Shown here: one piece after another, positions 5,377 to 8,498 of the stretch
Layout of the letters: each line of letters starts with the position of its first letter
Numbering within the stretch: the stretch's first letter is position 1
From: Candidatus Colimorpha enterica
Lineage (GTDB): Bacteria > Bacillota > Clostridia > Oscillospirales > CAG-272
Direction: 5' to 3'
Length of the DNA: 8,498 nucleotides
Assembly: GCA_000433515.1 (NCBI GenBank)
Contig: FR891199.1
Coordinates: 33,037-41,534, forward strand
The notes under the pieces: generated by a model
Seen by the model: the letters and a program-made list of their open reading frames with translations, nothing else
The model's database searches: none
Told to the model about the DNA's origin: nothing
Position numbers and translations under genes: made by a program

Positions 5377-7773
5377 GTGTACAACGTAAAGAAACGCAAC
5401 GGAAAAATCGTAAAGTTCGAACTTGTCAAAATCGCAGAGGCGATAAAGCTCGCCTTTGAAGCTCAGGAAAAGCAGTACAATCAGGACATCATCGACTTTC
5501 TTGCCCTCAAGGTCACAGCAGATTTCGAGCCCAAAATAAAAGACGGTCTTATCGCTGTCGAGGACATTCAGGACAGCGTTGAAAACGTGCTCGTCCAGTC
5601 CGGATATTCCGACGTCGCCAAGGCGTACATTCTTTACAGACGTCAGCACGAAAAGATCCGCAATATGAAGAACACGATCCTTGACTACAAAGAGATCGTT
5701 AACGACTACCTCGGAAACAACGACTGGCGCGTCAAGGAAAACGCAACCGTCACCTACTCCGTCGGCGGACTTATCCTCTCAAACAGCGGCGCGATTACCG
5801 CGAATTACTGGCTCTCCGAGGTTTATGACGACGAGATCGCAAACGCTCACAGAAATGCCGACATACACATCCACGACCTTTCCATGCTCACCGGCTACTG
5901 CGCCGGATGGTCGCTGAAGCAGCTGATAAAGGAAGGGCTCGGCGGTGTCCCCGGAAAGATCACCTCGGCTCCCGCAAGCCACCTTGCAACCCTCTGCAAC
6001 CAGATGGTCAACTTCCTCGGCATCATGCAGAACGAGTGGGCGGGCGCACAGGCATTCTCTTCCTTCGACACATACCTTGCCCCGTTCGTGAAGGTCGACA
6101 ACCTCACGTACGATCAGGTCAAAAAGAGCCTTGAATCCTTTATCTTCGGTGTCAACACCCCGTCGCGCTGGGGCACTCAGGCTCCCTTCTCCAACATTAC
6201 CCTCGACTGGGTAGTCCCCGCTGACCTTGCGGAGCAGAAAGCCATCGTCGGCGGCAAAGAGCTTGACTTCACGTACAAGGACTGCAAGCGCGAGATGGAC
6301 ATGATCAACAAGGCGTTCATCGAGATAATGATAGAGGGCGACGCAAACGGCAGAGGGTTCCAGTACCCGATCCCCACATATTCGATCACCCGCGATTTCG
6401 ACTGGTCGGATACCGAGAACAACCGCCTCCTTTTCGAGATGACCTCCAAATACGGCACGCCCTACTTCTCAAACTACGTCAACAGCGACATGGAGCCCTC
6501 CGATGTCCGTTCGATGTGCTGCCGTCTGCGCCTTGATCTGCGCGAGCTGAGAAAGAAATCCGGCGGCTTCTTCGGAAGCGGAGAATCAACCGGATCGGTC
6601 GGTGTCGTCACCATCAACCTTCCGAGAATCGCGTACCTCTCGGCTGACGAGGGCGAGTTCTTCAACCGCCTGAACCGCATGATGGACATTTCCGCCCGCT
6701 CCCTCAAGGTAAAACGCACGGTCATAACAAGACTTCTCAACGAGGGGCTTTACCCTTATACCAGACGCTACCTCGGAACCTTTGCCAACCACTTCTCAAC
6801 GATCGGTCTTGTCGGAATGAACGAGGTCGGACTCAACGCAAAGTGGCTCGGAAAAGATCTTACGCACAGGGAAACTCAGGAATTCGCCAAAAAGGTTCTC
6901 AATCACATGAGAGAGCGCCTCTCCGACTATCAGGAGAAGTACGGCGACCTCTACAATCTTGAAGCTACCCCGGCTGAATCCACCGCCTACCGCCTTGCAA
7001 AGCACGACGTAAAGCGTTATCCCGACATAAAGACCGCCGCCGTCAAGGAAGGCGATACCCCCTACTACACAAACAGCTCCCACCTCCCCGTCTGGTACAC
7101 CGACGACATCTTCTCGGCACTTGACATTCAGGACGAGCTTCAGACGCTTTACACCTCGGGGACCGTGTTCCACGCATTCCTCGGCGAAAAGCTCCCCGAC
7201 TGGCGTGCAGCCGCATCGATCGTGCGCAAGATCGCAGAGAACTACCGTCTGCCCTATTATACCCTTTCCCCGACATATTCCGTCTGCCGCAGACACGGAT
7301 ACATCTCCGGCGAGCATTTCAACTGCCCGGAATGCGGCGAAACGACCGAGGTGTACAGCCGCATCACCGGCTACTACCGCCCTGTCCAGAACTTCAACGT
7401 CGGTAAGGCTCAGGAGTACAGGGACAGAAAGGAATACAACATAGGGACATCTGTTCTTGATCCGGCAAAGCACCCGGCGGCAGGCTGCTGCGGAGAGACT
7501 ATGGAGCAGGCTTCTCTCGGCGACGCTCCCGACTATGACGACAAATACTATCTTTTCGCAACGAAAACCTGCCCGAACTGCAAGGTGGCGGCAGCAATGC
7601 TTGAAAAAGCAGGCATTCCCTATGAGAAGCTCTATGTCGACGAAAATGAAGCGAGAGCAAAGGAGCTCGGTCTTAAGCAGGCTCCCACGCTTGTCATCGT
7701 AAACGGAGACACAAACATAAAGTTTGCCGGTGTTCCTGCGATAAGAAAGTACCTTGACTCGACAGCAAAGTAA
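5377..7773 (+). CDS. nrdD: Class III ribonucleotide reductase with fused C-terminal glutaredoxin-like domain
   Basis: Reduces ribonucleoside triphosphates to dNTPs anaerobically with a glycyl radical. The 798 residues run as follows: ATP-cone allosteric domain (about 1-92, VKKRNGKIVKFE); catalytic barrel (about 100-630) with HIHDLSMLTGYCAGWSL, where Cys175 is the likely thiyl-radical cysteine, and MCCR (380-383), a Cys pair I associate with thioredoxin-dependent enzymes; zinc site Cys637-x2-His640 and Cys650-x2-Cys653; glycyl radical motif RITGY with Gly665. Typical NrdDs end near 700 residues. Here a linker with vicinal Cys704-705 leads to a redoxin domain (about 723-798) with CPNC at 732-735 and a cis-Pro motif QAPTLV (768-773). 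The start is GTG: AAAGGAGA lies 9 nt upstream and the protein begins at the ATP cone as expected. Regulated by NrdR boxes in its own promoter. trxB-like follows 74 bp downstream. Confidence 0.97.
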   Translation: MYNVKKRNGKIVKFELVKIAEAIKLAFEAQEKQYNQDIIDFLALKVTADFEPKIKDGLIAVEDIQDSVENVLVQSGYSDVAKAYILYRRQHEKIRNMKNTILDYKEIVNDYLGNNDWRVKENATVTYSVGGLILSNSGAITANYWLSEVYDDEIANAHRNADIHIHDLSMLTGYCAGWSLKQLIKEGLGGVPGKITSAPASHLATLCNQMVNFLGIMQNEWAGAQAFSSFDTYLAPFVKVDNLTYDQVKKSLESFIFGVNTPSRWGTQAPFSNITLDWVVPADLAEQKAIVGGKELDFTYKDCKREMDMINKAFIEIMIEGDANGRGFQYPIPTYSITRDFDWSDTENNRLLFEMTSKYGTPYFSNYVNSDMEPSDVRSMCCRLRLDLRELRKKSGGFFGSGESTGSVGVVTINLPRIAYLSADEGEFFNRLNRMMDISARSLKVKRTVITRLLNEGLYPYTRRYLGTFANHFSTIGLVGMNEVGLNAKWLGKDLTHRETQEFAKKVLNHMRERLSDYQEKYGDLYNLEATPAESTAYRLAKHDVKRYPDIKTAAVKEGDTPYYTNSSHLPVWYTDDIFSALDIQDELQTLYTSGTVFHAFLGEKLPDWRAAASIVRKIAENYRLPYYTLSPTYSVCRRHGYISGEHFNCPECGETTEVYSRITGYYRPVQNFNVGKAQEYRDRKEYNIGTSVLDPAKHPAAGCCGETMEQASLGDAPDYDDKYYLFATKTCPNCKVAAAMLEKAGIPYEKLYVDENEARAKELGLKQAPTLVIVNGDTNIKFAGVPAIRKYLDSTAK

Positions 7774-7790
7774 TTTGTAATTCAAATAAA

Positions 7791-7824
7791 GATCTGCCGG
7801 AATGTTTCAGCGTTCCGGCAGATT
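7791..7824 (+). terminator. Strong intercistronic hairpin between nrdD and trxB-like gene
   Basis: ATCTGCCGGAA (7792-7802) pairs perfectly with TTCCGGCAGAT (7813-7823), flanked by possible wobble pairs, around a 10-nt loop. The following sequence TTGTG is a poor U tract, so it is better viewed as a partial terminator or mRNA-stabilising hairpin that sets the ratio of nrdD to downstream expression than as a complete stop. I see no promoter between it and the next gene. Confidence 0.6.
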
Positions 7825-7847
7825 TGTGAAAAAAAGAAGGTCACATT

Positions 7848-8498
7848 ATGTTTGATATAATAATCATCGGCGGAGGCCCTGCGGGGCTGACCGCGGCGCT
7901 TTACGGCAGGCGGCAGAACAAATCGGTGCTTGTGCTTGAAAAGAATTCCTTCGGCGGACAGACCGTCTTTTCGCCTAAGATAGAAAACTATCCCGGTTTT
8001 GTCGAGATGAGCGGGATGGAATTTTCCGATAAGCTCGTCGATCAGGTTCTGAAGCAGGGCGCAGATCTGAGAATGGAGACCGCGGTCGAAATCACCGACC
8101 TCGGAAAAACAAAAAAAGTCACCACCGACTGCGGCGAATACGAATCGCGCACCGTCATAATCGCGACCGGCGCCAAGCACAGGCTTCTCGGGCTTGAGGG
8201 CGAGGAGGAGCTTATCGGAAACGGGATATCCTTCTGTGCCGTATGCGACGGAGCTTTTTACGCAGGCAAGGACGTTGCGGTCATCGGCGGCGGAAACAGT
8301 GCGCTTCAGGAAGCGATACTGCTCTCGGAAAGCTGCCATGCCGTCCACATCATTCAGAATCTCCCCACACTGACGGGAGAGGACAAGCTGGTAAAGATAC
8401 TGGAGAGCAAGGAAAACGTTGATTTCACCTACAATACGGTGGTCACAAAGCTGCTCGGCGACGGCGAGCTTAACGGCATCATAATAACGAATACCGAA
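7848..8498 (+). CDS. Thioredoxin reductase-like FAD flavoprotein, lacking NADPH motif (3' truncated)
   Basis: The first 217 residues are visible; the frame runs off the right edge. It has the TrxB layout: FAD-binding GGGPAG (8-13), FGGQ (35-38), ENYPGF (46-51), ATGA (106-109), then the second nucleotide-binding domain with the redox-active CAVC (130-133) followed by DG, and GGGNSALQEA (147-156). The usual acidic residue and the HRRxxxR motif that grip NADPH are absent: the equivalent stretch reads IIQNLPTLTG (168-177). This resembles ferredoxin-dependent flavin thioredoxin reductases of clostridia rather than NADPH enzymes, so I leave out the symbol trxB. ATG 7848 has AGAAGG (7835-7840) 7 nt upstream. 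Cotranscription with nrdD suggests it reduces the redoxin domain fused to NrdD; a general thioredoxin reductase is the alternative. Confidence 0.9.
   Translation, partial: MFDIIIIGGGPAGLTAALYGRRQNKSVLVLEKNSFGGQTVFSPKIENYPGFVEMSGMEFSDKLVDQVLKQGADLRMETAVEITDLGKTKKVTTDCGEYESRTVIIATGAKHRLLGLEGEEELIGNGISFCAVCDGAFYAGKDVAVIGGGNSALQEAILLSESCHAVHIIQNLPTLTGEDKLVKILESKENVDFTYNTVVTKLLGDGELNGIIITNTE

Noticed and set aside
6796..7785. Open reading frame of 329 codons on the minus strand, antisense to the nrdD 3' part
   Set aside because: Rich in Val, Cys and Arg with no recognisable domain. It is explained by codon bias of nrdD on the opposite strand.
7782..8348. Open reading frame of 188 codons on the minus strand, antisense to the flavoprotein gene
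   Set aside because: It runs through the hairpin and over the FAD and CAVC coding motifs of the real gene; no supporting start signals or domain.

Overview
The window looks like chromosome of an anaerobic Gram-positive bacterium, probably Clostridia (Oscillospirales or a neighbouring gut lineage). This is an inference from four things: strong AGGAGG-type ribosome binding sites with consensus sigma-A promoters, moderate GC content, a class III (oxygen-sensitive) ribonucleotide reductase under NrdR boxes, and a BirA-type biotin operator. I see no rRNA, tRNA, insertion sequence, CRISPR array or phage gene. No gene-free gap exceeds about 210 bases.

Layout. Bases 1-505 (+) hold the C-terminal part of a zinc metallopeptidase (HELMH). 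Next comes rplS (+, 668-1009), with a clear extended -10 promoter and a leader that can pair with its own ribosome binding site. rplS ends at a bidirectional terminator shared with the convergent minus-strand gene bioY. The minus-strand block from about 1075 to 4312 is bioY (biotin transporter S component, preceded by a BirA-like operator), an APRT-like phosphoribosyltransferase, an SPFH/prohibitin-like membrane protein and a YitT-family membrane protein. The last three each have a recognisable sigma-A promoter; the first and third of these four are followed by good terminators and the second by a weaker one, so they look like independent transcription units.

At 4313-4520 a divergent control region separates yitT from a plus-strand nucleotide-reduction cluster: nrdG (radical SAM activase, 4521-5213), nrdD (class III ribonucleotide reductase, 5377-7773, GTG start) and a TrxB-like flavoprotein (7848 to the window end, partial). 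Both nrdG and nrdD have an NrdR box plus a weaker partner box about 30-31 bp upstream.

The most interesting part is this cluster. NrdD carries a glutaredoxin/NrdH-like domain (CPNC) fused after the glycyl-radical domain, and has the MCCR cysteine pair that I associate with thioredoxin-dependent rather than formate-dependent class III enzymes. The flavoprotein next door has the redox-active CAVC but lacks the HRRxxxR motif that binds NADPH in canonical thioredoxin reductases. Together these suggest a self-contained unit: NrdG makes the glycyl radical, the flavoprotein reduces the fused redoxin, and the redoxin re-reduces the NrdD active site. The ultimate electron donor may be ferredoxin rather than NADPH; that last step is hypothesis.
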